Shown here: in pieces, positions 26,067-34,900 of the stretch
How positions within the stretch are numbered: position 1 is the stretch's first letter
Layout: every line of letters begins with the position of its first letter
The notes under the pieces: generated by a model
Databases searched by the model: none
Told to the model about the DNA's origin: nothing
The model's input: the letters and a program-made list of their open reading frames with translations, nothing else
DNA from: Streptomyces sp. HM190
GTDB lineage: Bacteria; Actinomycetota; Actinomycetes; Streptomycetales; Streptomycetaceae
Length of the DNA: 64,000 nucleotides
NCBI RefSeq assembly: GCF_009857135.1
Contig: NZ_CP047318.1
Coordinates: 2,418,001 to 2,482,000, forward strand
Reading direction: 5' to 3'
Position numbers and translations under genes: made by a program

Positions 26067-26601
26067 GCCTGTTCCCCGCTCCTCGTGTCCTGCAAGGGCC
26101 GCCGTTCCCCATGGGCAGACCCAGGGTCCAGATCCTAGTGGCTGGCTGTGCCGTGAAAAGAGGCGGTGAAGGACGGGAGTACGGGAGATTCCACCTTTAT
26201 CGCCCGAATTCGGCGACTTGCGGGGTGCGGACCATCCCTATGGTGGAGCCTCACCCATCCCCTCGGGTGGACATGCGCAGAATCCGCACAGCCGAGGCCA
26301 TCGCGATCTACGCCGTCCTCCCGTCCGGCGCCCTCGCGTCGGGTGTCCTCGCGTCCGGCGCCCGCGTCCGGTGTCCGGGCCGGACGCAGGAGCGTCCGAA
26401 ATCGATCTGCTTCAACTCGCGTGTGCACTAACGTGGTTACCCGCTGCGCACCTTCCCGGAGGGTACGTCGGCGGTGTTCCAGGTGCCATCCTCGGCGATG
26501 AGCGACGAGTGGTCTCCATCGCGTGCTTCACGCGGTGTGACTGCGGATGCCCGGTAGGGCGATCCCTGCCATTCCCAGCTCACGCTCTGGAGTGGAACCC
26601 G
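26067..26601. other. Intergenic region upstream of pglW
   Basis: This 535-bp gap lies between divergent pglW and a small plus-strand gene. It contains a candidate pglW promoter near 26,132-26,159 and a C/G-rich patch of short imperfect repeats (GTCCTCGCGTC-like units, about 26,330-26,385). Open frames here lack coherent composition, and no gene is supported. Confidence 0.5.
26132..26159 (-). promoter_or_regulatory. Candidate pglW promoter
   Basis: On the minus strand TTTTCA (26159-26154) and TAGGAT (26137-26132) are separated by 16 bp and lie about 65 bases before the pglW ATG. TAGGAT fits the Streptomyces vegetative -10 consensus; the -35 match is weak. Confidence 0.35.
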
Positions 26602-26730
26602 ATGAACCCCGTTGAGTACAACCTTGCGCGTCGTGACCGGATTCGTCAGATTCTGGTCGACGTCACGGTGGGAGTCATCACCAATCTGCTGGTGACGGCC
26701 CTTGTCGTGGTAGCGCGCCTGGTCTTCTGA
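26602..26730 (+). CDS. Small single-span membrane protein
   Basis: The 42-residue frame MNPVEYNLARRDRIRQILVD is followed by VTVGVITNLLVTALVVVARL and VF: a charged N-terminus and one strongly hydrophobic helix at the C-terminus, as in a tail-anchored peptide. CTGGAG lies 10 bases before the ATG, and a hairpin terminator follows the stop. It is too short for a family assignment. A small membrane protein next to defence genes could be an effector, but this is only a suggestion. Confidence 0.45.
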   Translation: MNPVEYNLARRDRIRQILVDVTVGVITNLLVTALVVVARLVF

Positions 26731-26737
26731 CCGGCAG

Positions 26738-26761
26738 GTGGCGGGCCCGGGAGCCCGCCAC
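26738..26761. terminator. Bidirectional hairpin terminator
   Basis: Arms GTGGCGGGC (26738-26746) and GCCCGCCAC (26753-26761) pair perfectly over a 6-base loop, between the converging small membrane gene and the first helicase gene. Confidence 0.65.
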
Positions 26762-26782
26762 TCCACGTACCGGTCCACCGTT

Positions 26783-28906
26783 TCAGAAAAGACGCAGCTC
26801 TCCGGGCGGAGTGTCCTTCTTCCGACGCTGCCTGCGGCGACGCCTTCCTCGGGCGGGACGGGGCAGATGTGGCTGTCGCGCCTGCTCCGGCAGGTTCTCC
26901 CAGGTGGGGCGCAGACCGTGGATCTGGACGTCGCCGACGAGCCCCTTCAGGTAGGTCCGGGTCTCCTCGTCCGTGGAGTAGAGCACGGTCGCCCGGCTCG
27001 CCCGGGTCATCAGCACGTGGTAGGCGTGCCGGACGAGGCGGGCGAACTCGTCGTCGTCCACGCTCTTCGGCCTCACCTTGGGATCGAACGACCCGGGAAC
27101 GGCCACGCGCTTGACGCCCGCTTCCTTGTCCGCCCGCTCCTTGCCCCGGCGGAACACCCAGCGGTCGCCCCGGCGGACCATGTCCTCGCCCATGATCACG
27201 CCGCACCAGTCCCATTCCAGGCCCTGCGCGGTGTACACACAGCCGATCTGGCCGAGGCCGTTCTCGTGCACGGACCAGATCTTGGACGGTGGGACGGTCT
27301 TGTTCTCGCAGAAGGACTCACTGTCCGCGTTCCACGGCCGGTGCCAGTCACCTATCCGGACGTCGGGTTCGAGCCGCTTCTCCTTGCCCAGGGGTTTCGT
27401 CCAGGGCCAGCAGTATCCGGCGACCATGCGCGCGGACGCTCCCGCCGCGGCCTCGGAGCGGATGATCCGTTCGAGTTCCTCCGGGGTGTCGACGACCTCG
27501 ACGTGCATCAGGCCGTCCGGGGTCCACGGCTCCGGCTCCGCGCCGGACACCCCCAGCGCGCCGCGCACCCAGCGGATGTAGGCGTCGCTGCCGCCGCACC
27601 GGAACTGTTCCCGCAGACTGCAGCGGACCAGGTGGGCGTCGTAGCGCCGTGCCGCGTCCTCCACGAGGGCGACGGTGCCGACCTCCTGCGGGCGCACGGA
27701 CTGCCCCTCGTCGAGGAAGAACACGGTCAACCTGGAGGCGTCGAGGAGTTCGTCCACCTGGGGCTTGGTGCCCCAGTCCTCGGGTTTCCAGAAGCGGTTG
27801 GTGGAGCGGTCGCGCAGACGGTGTGCCTCGTCGCAGATCAGCACGTCCAGCGGCGGGTCTGGCGGGGTGACGAAGTTGCTGAAGTAGGTGAACGTCTCCT
27901 TGAACTCCCGGTCGCCGAAGCCGACGTGCTCCTGCAGTGCGCCGTTGAAGGCCCTGCTGCCGCTCGCGTACTTGACCGTATGGCCGTCCGCCTCCAGTTC
28001 GGCCTTGATCTGGAGGCCGATGGCGCTCTTGCCCGTACCGGCACCACCGGTGACGAGGAACACCACGCGACGCTCGTCGGGGACGAGGGCGGGCCGCCGG
28101 GGATCGGGAAGCACCTTGGCGGCGGTGCCGAGGATCTGGTCGGCGACCTCCTTCTGTCGGCCACGCAGGGTGAAGACCGTGTCCTCGCCGCTGGAGCGGA
28201 TCATGGCGTCGAGCAACGGGGTGTTGCGCAGGCCCATGCTCCGTAACAGGATCTCGGCCGCCGAGTCGGCACCGTCGGCGGCGAAGCTGCTCCGCAGGTC
28301 CGACAGCAGTTGGGGGCGGCGGTCGCTGGTGTAGACACGGGCGTAGGCACCGGTCGGCGCGTCCACGCCGACCAGTGGGAGCACTGCGGCGTCGGTGGCG
28401 TTGTGCAGATAGGCGAAGCCGCCGCACTCGTAGTCCAGCCCGTGCAGCGGTCCTCTGGCACTCGTGAACGCCTCGTAGTACTCGCGCAGTTGCAGCGCCG
28501 GATGCTTCTTCCTCCCCATACCGGGGACATGCACCAGCTCCGCGGTCGCCCGCTCCACCCGGGTGACCGTCGACCAGCGCTTCAGCTCGACGAGTTGGAC
28601 GGACAGGCCGTTCTCCTCGGGATGGTGGCCCACGAGGACGACGTCGATGAGCCGCGGGTCCCCGGCCCGGTCGGTCTCGTCGAGCGTGGCCGCGCATTCG
28701 ACGACCATCTCGACGTTCCCACGGTCGGCGGCGACCAGGTCCTCGGCGAGATGCACCAGGCTCTCCGCCCAGGCGGAACGTTCAGTCAACGAAGCGTCGG
28801 TGTTGAGGAAGTGCTTCCACCTGGCGGCGAGGTGGGGCACCATACGGCGCCTCGAGTTCAGGTTCAGCAGATCCCGCGCCGCCAGTTTCAGCAGGAGCAT
28901 GGACAC
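26783..28906 (-). CDS. Nuclease-helicase, Schlafen-group-3/DUF2075 type (copy 1)
   Basis: The 707-residue protein has an N-terminal PD-(D/E)XK-like region (IDVVLVGHHPEEN ... QLVELKRWS, about residue 108) joined to a superfamily 1 helicase of the DUF2075/SLFN-g3 class. Walker A VTGGAGTGKSAIG is near 285, Walker B LICDEAHRLRD near 358, GCVYTAQGLEWDW near 560 and the C-terminal LMTRASRATVLYST near 635. Such proteins probably act on phage or damaged nucleic acid. GTG at 28906 follows CTGGGGGAT; ATG at 28900 is an alternative. The C-terminus is strongly basic (RGRRRRRQRRKKD). A paralogue lies directly upstream with a shared leader element. Defence function is inferred. Confidence 0.8.
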   Translation of the reverse strand: MSMLLLKLAARDLLNLNSRRRMVPHLAARWKHFLNTDASLTERSAWAESLVHLAEDLVAADRGNVEMVVECAATLDETDRAGDPRLIDVVLVGHHPEENGLSVQLVELKRWSTVTRVERATAELVHVPGMGRKKHPALQLREYYEAFTSARGPLHGLDYECGGFAYLHNATDAAVLPLVGVDAPTGAYARVYTSDRRPQLLSDLRSSFAADGADSAAEILLRSMGLRNTPLLDAMIRSSGEDTVFTLRGRQKEVADQILGTAAKVLPDPRRPALVPDERRVVFLVTGGAGTGKSAIGLQIKAELEADGHTVKYASGSRAFNGALQEHVGFGDREFKETFTYFSNFVTPPDPPLDVLICDEAHRLRDRSTNRFWKPEDWGTKPQVDELLDASRLTVFFLDEGQSVRPQEVGTVALVEDAARRYDAHLVRCSLREQFRCGGSDAYIRWVRGALGVSGAEPEPWTPDGLMHVEVVDTPEELERIIRSEAAAGASARMVAGYCWPWTKPLGKEKRLEPDVRIGDWHRPWNADSESFCENKTVPPSKIWSVHENGLGQIGCVYTAQGLEWDWCGVIMGEDMVRRGDRWVFRRGKERADKEAGVKRVAVPGSFDPKVRPKSVDDDEFARLVRHAYHVLMTRASRATVLYSTDEETRTYLKGLVGDVQIHGLRPTWENLPEQARQPHLPRPARGRRRRRQRRKKDTPPGELRLF

Positions 28907-28930
28907 GAGGTGGATCCCCCAGGGCACGAG

Positions 28931-28980
28931 TGACTCGTGCGGGTGGGGGCATGTCCACGTGGGAAGCCCGTCGGGCCGCG
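28931..28980 (-). promoter_or_regulatory. Shared upstream element, copy 1
   Basis: Block A (28931-28956, 26 bp) and block B (28963-28980, 18 bp, containing the palindrome GCCCGTCGGGC) recur exactly upstream of the second helicase gene, but with a 6-bp spacer here against 25 bp there. It sits 25-75 bases before the start of copy 1. Conservation beyond the surrounding divergence suggests a common regulatory or leader function. Confidence 0.6.
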
Positions 28981-29077
28981 ATGACGCCTGGGATCTTAGA
29001 GAAGTGATCGTCTCCCCCGGCGCATATGCCCCACCGGTCGGCTGGAAGCACAGCCTTCCTGGCCGGATACCGCGCGC

Positions 29078-30988
29078 TCAACGCCGCTGAAGGGGCTCCT
29101 CGAACGCCACAGGCCGTGACTCCGCGCGGCCGGACACCAGTTCCCGGAGCTTGTCCCGGGTCTCCGGATCGGTCGAGTAGACGATCGTGCCGACCATGCC
29201 CCGCGTCAGCAGGACCTTGTACGTGTTCCGGATGAGACGGTCCACGTCGGTGTCCGATGTGGACTTCTTGAACACCGGGTCCTTGGACGCGGTGCGGTCG
29301 GTGACCCAACGGTCACCCCGCCAGACGAGGTCCGGGCCGATGATGACGCCGGACCAGTCGTACTCGAAGCCCTGGGCCGTGTAGACGCAGCCGATCTGCC
29401 CGAAGCCCGCGGGGTCGGTGGCCCACAGCGCGGACGGGGGCGCACCGGAGACCGACCGGTCCCCGCGCAGGTTCCATGGCCGGGCCCAGCCCCCGATGAC
29501 GACGTCGAGGGGCAGGGGATCGCCGGGCTTGGGCTCGGGGGACCACCGCCAGCAGTAGCCGGCGGACATCCGGGCACCGTACTTCTCGGCGCGGCGGGCG
29601 TCGAGGAACGCCTCCAACTCCTCGGGGCTCTCCGCGACCAGCAGTTGCATGCGGTCGTCGGGCTCCCACACGACCGGCCCGCCGGGCTCGAGGCCGAGGA
29701 GCCGCACCACCCAGCGCAGGTAGGCGTCACTGCCTCCGCAGCGGAACTGGCTGTCCAGGGGCACGACACGGCAGACGATGTCCCGTCTGGCCGCGGCCGC
29801 ACGGATGTCGTCCACGGTACCCATCTCGCCGGGCCGCACCACTTGGTGCTCGTCGAGGAAGAAGACCGGTACGTGGGCGACGTCGATGAGTTCGTCGACC
29901 TGTGCCCGGCCGGTCCGCAGCTCCGCGCGGGTGTAGCGGTTGGCGGAGGTCTCCCGGATGCGGTGCGCCTCGTCGCAGATCAGAGCATCCAGGCTGTTCT
30001 TCTCCGTGGTCATGAAGCTGTTGAAGTACTTGAAGAGATCCTGGACCTCACGTTTCCGGGAGCCGGCCACCTTGCGCATGGTCTTGGTGAACGACTGCGA
30101 GCCGGTCGCGTGGACCGCGGCCACGCCCCTCCGGTAGAGCTCCCCGAGCAGTTGGAGCGCGATCACGCTCTTCCCGGTACCGGGGCCGCCGGTGACGATG
30201 ACGACCTCCTTGCGGTCGGCCCGCTTCGCCCTCTCCACCGCGTTGAGCACCATGCGGTAGGCGACCTGCTGCTCGTCGAGAAGCACGAACTGCTGCCGCT
30301 CACGCACTTCCTCGGCGGCCACGGCCATCAGCTGCTTCGACGGCACCGTGGCACCCGAGAGCAGTTCGTCCGCAGCCCGTGCACCCGAACGCTCGTCGCT
30401 CAGCCTCGACCGAAGGTGATCGAGGAATTCACCGCGGCGTTGCCCCGTGAAGAGCAGCCCGCGGCCGTCGCGCTCGATGTCCCGCAGACCGGCCACGTCG
30501 AACTCCGTGGCGTTGTGCAGGAACGCCACTCCGCTGATCCGATGTCCGTGATCGGCCACCGCTCCGTTGAAGTTGACCAGGTAGTCGCAGTAGCGCCGCA
30601 CCTGTTCGACGGGGTTGAGGACCGGGTGGCTGTAGCGCTCCACGTGGCACAGGGTGGGATCGTCCTCGTGGGGCAGGACCTGGCTCCACTGCTTCAGCTC
30701 CACCACGACGTACGACGGCTCGCCCGTGACCGGGTGCACTCCCGCGAGGACGACATCGGCGCGCTTGCTGTTCAGCGGGAGCGCGTACTCCAGCATGACC
30801 TCGACGTCGCCCAGGCCGGCGTCGTTGAGCGCGGCGGCCAGGACGGGGATGCTGCGCTCCCAGGAACGCACCTCCGAGGTGCCTGGCCGATAGCCGTGCA
30901 GGTGCACGAACTGCTCGGTGAGGTGCAGGAACAGCGAACCGTCGAGTGCCATGACGGCGACCGTTTTCGCGGACGCGCGGAACAGCAA
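29078..30988 (-). CDS. Nuclease-helicase, Schlafen-group-3/DUF2075 type (copy 2)
   Basis: This is a diverged paralogue of copy 1, about 636 residues. RADVVLAGVHPVTGEPSYVV then VELKQWS (about residue 98) gives the D...ExK pattern of a PD-(D/E)XK nuclease. Helicase motifs follow: IVTGGPGTGKSVIALQLLG (about 271), LICDEAHRIRE (about 339), GCVYTAQGFEYDW (about 540), LLTRGMVGTIVYST (about 596). It lacks the basic tail of copy 1. The start is uncertain: TTG at 30988 follows GGGGGAAG and aligns with copy 1, while ATG at 31051 would add 21 residues crossing the conserved upstream element. Both copies point toward pglW. Confidence 0.8.
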   Translation of the reverse strand: MLFRASAKTVAVMALDGSLFLHLTEQFVHLHGYRPGTSEVRSWERSIPVLAAALNDAGLGDVEVMLEYALPLNSKRADVVLAGVHPVTGEPSYVVVELKQWSQVLPHEDDPTLCHVERYSHPVLNPVEQVRRYCDYLVNFNGAVADHGHRISGVAFLHNATEFDVAGLRDIERDGRGLLFTGQRRGEFLDHLRSRLSDERSGARAADELLSGATVPSKQLMAVAAEEVRERQQFVLLDEQQVAYRMVLNAVERAKRADRKEVVIVTGGPGTGKSVIALQLLGELYRRGVAAVHATGSQSFTKTMRKVAGSRKREVQDLFKYFNSFMTTEKNSLDALICDEAHRIRETSANRYTRAELRTGRAQVDELIDVAHVPVFFLDEHQVVRPGEMGTVDDIRAAAARRDIVCRVVPLDSQFRCGGSDAYLRWVVRLLGLEPGGPVVWEPDDRMQLLVAESPEELEAFLDARRAEKYGARMSAGYCWRWSPEPKPGDPLPLDVVIGGWARPWNLRGDRSVSGAPPSALWATDPAGFGQIGCVYTAQGFEYDWSGVIIGPDLVWRGDRWVTDRTASKDPVFKKSTSDTDVDRLIRNTYKVLLTRGMVGTIVYSTDPETRDKLRELVSGRAESRPVAFEEPLQRR

Positions 30989-31012
30989 GGACTTCCCCCA
31001 GGCAGCACGAAA

Positions 31013-31081
31013 TGACTCGTGCGGGTGGGGGCATGTCCTTCGAGACTCCACCGGGGCGGAGCGGAAGCCCGTCGGGCCGCG
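31013..31081 (-). promoter_or_regulatory. Shared upstream element, copy 2
   Basis: Block A (31013-31038) is identical over 26 bp to 28931-28956. Block B (31064-31081) repeats the 18 bp of 28963-28980 with its GCCCGTCGGGC palindrome. The blocks stand before the second helicase gene in the same orientation and at a similar distance from its start. Confidence 0.6.
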
Positions 31082-31219
31082 TTGACGATGTGGTTCAGGG
31101 TACCCGGCGGACCGATCAGGAACCCTGCCCAGGCATCAGGCCGCCCTCCGGCTCGATCAAGCGCCCCGCGGCGATCAAGGCGTCGATGTCGCCCGTCAGC
31201 GCACACTCCCGTCATGGAC

Positions 31220-31549
31220 CTACCGTTCGACGGTGCAGCCGGCACCGTGCCGAACGATGCCGGCCGGGTCGTCGACCCGCTCACCGGAGGTCCCCGCCCC
31301 ATCCATGGTGATGGATCCGCTGGGGTTGAACGCGTCGTTCTCGAACCCGGTGGAGAAGCCGTAGTAGCAGTTGCCCGCCTTGATGACGCTCGGGTCGTGC
31401 ATGCGGAGGTCACCGCTGAGCGCCGGGGCGGGAGATGCGGTGACCAGGCAGAGGAGGGGCAGGAGGGCGGCGAGGACCGCGGCGGGTGCGGGTCGGCCGT
31501 GTCTTGCGCGTACCCCGGGACGTGGCCCCTGGGTGCGGGGGACGGGCAT
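31220..31549 (-). pseudogene. Truncated GH43 arabinanase (N-terminus only)
   Basis: The frame begins after AAGGAGT with a basic region and a hydrophobic signal-peptide core (AAVLAALLPLLCLVTASPAPA). It continues with DLRMHDPSVIKAGNCYYGFS and TGFENDAFNPSGSITM, the first beta-propeller blade of endo-1,5-alpha-L-arabinosidases, where MHDPSVIK carries the catalytic Asp. After residue 83 the sequence loses family character and stops, so over two thirds of the enzyme is missing. It diverges from the intact rhamnosidase gene. The 170 bp to its left show no recognisable gene. Confidence 0.65.
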
Positions 31550-31946
31550 GCGAGACTCCTTCGTATCGCTGGGGAGGGGAGGGGGAATCCCCCATGGTGT
31601 CGGCCGTTTCGGGCAGCGTGCCGTCCGGCGTGGACCCCTGCGGGGAGCGGGACGGCGCGTGGGCACGGGCCCGGTCGGCGGTGCGCTGGATCGTGTCACC
31701 GCGGGGTATGTCTTGGGAGCGGGAGGGAGCGGGAATCCGGTCCGCCCGGCGTGGCGTGGGCCGCTGCCGGCACCCACGATCTTCATCAGACTTCCAGTGC
31801 TGTGAGCGGAGAGGTTTGCGGTGAGGGCCCCTCCCGCTCGAGCGAAGCCCTGCTGAGCGGCACAGCGCACTGACGTCGACAACGGACAGTGCGGCGACGC
31901 CGGCCGTCACCACCTGCCTTTCGAAGTGATACAGCAAGGAGATGCC
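31550..31946. other. Divergent intergenic region
   Basis: This 397-bp region lies between the GH43 remnant and the rhamnosidase gene. It should contain the rhamnosidase promoter and an AAGGAG ribosome-binding site at 31937-31942. I found no further gene or clear operator. Confidence 0.5.
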
Positions 31947-34900
31947 ATGCGCCGTGAACGATCACTTCTTCTCGTGCTCCTCAGAGGCCTTGTCGCGTGT
32001 GCCGTGATCGGAGGCGCGGCGACCCTGCCGGGGTCCACGTCCTCCGCGGCGCCGGTTTCGGGCACCCGGTTCACCGTGAGCGCACTGACCACCCATGGCC
32101 GACTGAACCCGCTGGGCGTCGGTGGTGAGGACCCGGTCTTCGGTTGGCAGTTGGTGTCGGCCCGGCGGGCGACATCGCAGAAGGCCTACGAGATCCAGGT
32201 CGGGCGCACGCCGGGGTCCGCCGACGTGTGGTCCTCCGGCAGGGTGGAGTCCGACCGCCAGGTGGGCGTGCGGTACGGCGGTCCGGGCCTGGAGGCGGCC
32301 ACTCGTTACCACTGGCGCGTGCGGGCCTGGGACGACAAGGGAGTCGCCAGCCCGTGGAGCGCGAACGCGTACTTCGAGACCGGCCTGCTGGACTCGGGCG
32401 ACTGGGACGCCGCCGAGTGGATCACTCGCCCTGCGGTTCCCGGCGAGCTGGACAAGTGGACCGACTACAGCGCCACGGTCGAGTTCACGCTCGACAGCGC
32501 CGCCTTCGGCATGTTCCTGCGTGCCTCCGACGCGGCCAACGGGTACATGTGGCAGTTCAACGTGACGGGCTCGACTCCGATGCTGAGGCTGCACAAGCAG
32601 GTCAAGGGCGATTACAGCGTGGTCCAGCAGGTGGATCTCGCGTCCCACGGCTTCACCGACGCCAGTCTCCTCGCCGGCCGGCACACCGTCCGCTACGACG
32701 TGGCGGGCACCACCATCAGGACGACCCTCGACGGCAAGCTGGTCAACACCTTCACGGACTCCACGTTCACCAAGGGCTACATCGGTTTCCGCACCCACGC
32801 CTGTTGCGGTGAACGCGGAACGGTCTACGACGCCGTCGTGACCGGTGCCGACGGCGGCACGCTGCTCGACACCGACTTCGCCTCCGGACGGAACCCGTTC
32901 ACCGGCGGTGAGATCGTCGACTCGGCCCTCGTGGTGTCCGGCACCTCGGACGCCCTGTACGGACCCGCGGTCCGGCCGCAGCCGCTTCTGCGCAAGGAGT
33001 TCACGACCGAGTCCGGCAAGCAGGTCGCCTCCGCCCGCGTCTACGCGTCGGCACTCGGCCTGTACGAGCTGGAGCTCAACGGCAGGCCGGTCGGCGACCA
33101 GGTGCTTGCCCCCGGCTGGACGAACTACCACAAGCGCATCCAGTCCCAGACCTACGACGTGACGAGGCTGCTCGAAAGCGGCGACAACGTGATCGGCGCC
33201 TCCCTGGCGGACGGCTGGTGGGCCGGCAAGGTCGGGCTCGGCTGGAGCCGCCAGTACGGGAACACACCCGCCCTGGTGGCGAAGATGCGCATCACCTACA
33301 CCGACGGCTCCGTCCAGTGGATCGCCACGGACGGTTCGTGGAAGGCGTCGGACGGTCCCTACGTCAAGGCGGACCTGCAGGACGGCGAGACCTACGACGC
33401 CCGGCTGCTGCCTCCGGGCTGGAGCCGGCCGGGATTCGACGACGCCGCGTGGGAGCCCGCCGCACGCCTGGACTCCCGCACCGCACTCCTGGTCCCGCAG
33501 AGCGACGAGCCGGTGCGCCGGACCCAGGTACTCGAAGCCCGGAGGATGACGGAGCCCACCGCCGGAACCTACGTCTACGACCTCGGCCAGAACATGGTCG
33601 GAGTCTCCCGGCTGACCCTCACCGGCTCCGCCGGCCAGACGGTCAAGATCCGCTACGCGGAGGTGCTCAACAAGAACGGCACCCTCTACACCGACAACTT
33701 CCGCAGCGCCAAGGTCACCGACCGCTACACCTTCGCCGAGTCCGGACCGGTCACCTACGAGCCCACCTTCACCCAGCACGGGTTCCGCTACATCGAGATC
33801 ACCGGGGTGACCGAGCCTCCCGCGCTGTCCGGCGTCAAGGGCGTCGTGTGGGGATCCGACCTCCCGTCCACCGGCACGCTGAAGACCTCCCACAGCATGC
33901 TCAACCAACTGGTGAGCAACATCTCCTGGAGCCAGCGGGGCAACTTCCTGTCCATCCCCACCGACACCCCGGCACGCGACGAGCGCCTGGGGTGGACGGG
34001 TGACATCAGCCTGTTCGCACCGACGGCCAACTACCTGGTCGACACCCGCGCGTTCCTGTCGCACTGGATGGCGGACGTCCGCAACTCCCAGTACGCCGAC
34101 GGTGACCTGCCGGCGGTGGTGCCCACCCCGCAGGGCCAGTTCGGCGAGAGCGGTGTCGGGTGGTCCGACGTGATGATCACCGTGCCGTACCACGTGTGGC
34201 GCGCCTACGACGACACCAGCATCCTGCGGGAGAACTACCCCGCCATGCGGAAGTTCTTCCAGTTCGTGCGCAACAGCGCGGGACAGGACCTGCTCGAGCC
34301 GGGCCGCACCGCGTTCTTCACCAACGACTGGCTGCACCTGGACGACCCGACCGAGCAGGGCATCCTGGGCACCGCGTACTACGCCGAGAACGCCCGCATG
34401 ATGGCCGAGGTCGCCGAGGCCCTGGGCGACGACGCGGCGGCGTCCGACTACGGCAAGCTCTCCGCCGACATACGCGAAGCCTTCACCAGGGCCTACGTCG
34501 CCGCCGACGGCACCGTGAAGGGCAACTCGCAGACCGGCTATGCGATGGCCCTCGGCATGGATCTCGTCACGGATCCGGCACTGGCCGAGAAGGTCGGCGA
34601 GAGGTTCGTGGCCAAGCTCGCGCTCACCGACCACCACCTGCGGACCGGCTTCATCGGCACACCGCTGCTGCTGCCCGCGCTCAGCAGGATCGGCCGGGAC
34701 GACCTGGCGTACAAGATGCTGCTGCACGAGGACTACCCGTCCTGGGGCTACGAGGTCGCGGGCGGTGCCACCACCATGTGGGAGCGCTGGAACTCGATCA
34801 TGCCCGACGGTGAATTCGGCCCCGTCGACATGAACTCCTTCAACCACTACGCCTACGGCGCCGTGGGCGACTGGATGTTCCAGAACATCGGCGGCCTCTC

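Noticed and set aside
21396..26138. 1,580-codon open frame antisense to pglW
   Set aside because: It mirrors the pglW codon pattern in GC-rich DNA, has low-complexity Gly/Arg/Val-rich translation and no recognisable domain.
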